Of a stretch of DNA of 13,181 nucleotides, positions 12,987 to 13,181 are shown one piece after another (the first letter of the stretch is position 1; the number at the start of each line of letters is the position of its first letter). Position numbers and translations under genes: made by a program. Location of the stretch: assembly GCA_049582005.1 (NCBI GenBank), contig JBAUTB010000119.1, forward strand, positions 1 through 13,181, in the 5' to 3' direction. This DNA is from Sivonenia sp049582005 (lineage in GTDB: Bacteria; Cyanobacteriota; Cyanobacteriia; Gloeobacterales; PMM-0068). The notes beneath the pieces are model-generated. The model searched no databases and was not told the DNA's origin. It saw nothing but the letters and a program-made list of their open reading frames with translations.

Positions 12987-13181
12987 TCATGCCTTATTGT
13001 TCCAATCCAGTTCTTCTTTGTGGTGAACTGATAAATCATCTTCCTCGTGCAAAAAACCAACAAAGCCATCACGCTGTAAAATTTCCAAGGCTTGTGTGCC
13101 CACTGCTGTCTCAGGACCAGGGGCCTCATCCTGCTTCGCAATAGTTTCCTTCCGGCCTTGAGGAATATGGTCGCTAAAGTC
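12987..13181 (-). CDS. partial unrecognised gene, C-terminal 64 codons
   Basis: From the right edge the minus strand is open for 64 codons to TGA at 12987-12989. The peptide runs DFSDHIPQGRKETIAKQDEA, then GTQALEILQRDGFVGFLHEEDDLSVHHKEELDW and ends NNKA. Its mixed, well-balanced composition and acidic, helical C-terminus look like real coding sequence, not chance. The start lies beyond the window. I do not recognise it; the GFVG...DLS..HKEELDW tail faintly recalls the C-termini of small antitoxin-like proteins of cyanobacteria, which would fit the adjacent vapBC, but this is weak. It converges on the 145-residue protein gene. Confidence 0.6.
   Translation of the reverse strand, partial: DFSDHIPQGRKETIAKQDEAPGPETAVGTQALEILQRDGFVGFLHEEDDLSVHHKEELDWNNKA

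Noticed and set aside
1..13181. CRISPR arrays, insertion sequences, phage genes, known riboswitches
   Set aside because: I found no regularly spaced repeats, no transposase or integrase sequence, no terminal inverted repeats with target duplications, and no riboswitch core that I recognise.

Overview
The window reads as cyanobacterial chromosome. The evidence is a full-length ChlB subunit of the dark-operative protochlorophyllide reductase, the cyanobacterial/plastid ribosomal protein PSRP-3 (Ycf65), a DUF3119 protein, and a CrhR-type RNA helicase. Base composition is moderate. The HIP1 octamer GCGATCGC occurs once, inside a toxin gene. I cannot name the genus from sequence alone.

Layout. 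(1) 74-2305, minus strand: a probable operon read as SAM-dependent methyltransferase, then pdxA (vitamin B6 synthesis), then a WbuC-family cupin. (2) 2375-4926, plus strand, divergent from the first: DUF3119 membrane protein, plsY (glycerol-3-phosphate acyltransferase) coupled to it by a GTGA stop/start overlap, an alpha/beta hydrolase, and a Sua5/TsaC-like t6A synthase. (3) 4927-7637, plus strand: a long, potentially structured leader, PSRP-3, a UUCG-loop hairpin, a crhR-like DEAD-box helicase, a terminator-like hairpin, and a YkuD L,D-transpeptidase whose start codons lie on that hairpin. (4) tRNA-Arg(CCG) on the minus strand. (5) A DUF815 AAA ATPase (plus) that overlaps by 11 bases, tail to tail, a membrane-anchored TPR protein lying downstream of chlB (both minus). 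(6) 11531-13181, the accessory-looking end: a vapBC-type toxin-antitoxin pair divergent from chlB with a palindromic putative operator, an unrecognised 145-aa helical protein followed by a terminator-like hairpin, and the C-terminal 64 codons of an unrecognised minus-strand gene running off the right edge.

How the genes work together: most are housekeeping functions of a photosynthetic cell (cofactor, phospholipid, chlorophyll, tRNA modification, ribosome, RNA remodelling, cell wall). I saw no CRISPR array, transposase, prophage or defence island. No obviously new multi-gene system is present. The most promising leads are RNA-level signals (the PSRP-3 leader; the hairpin between the helicase and the L,D-transpeptidase), the DUF3119-plsY coupling, the chlB-TPR pairing, and the unknown gene downstream of vapBC.
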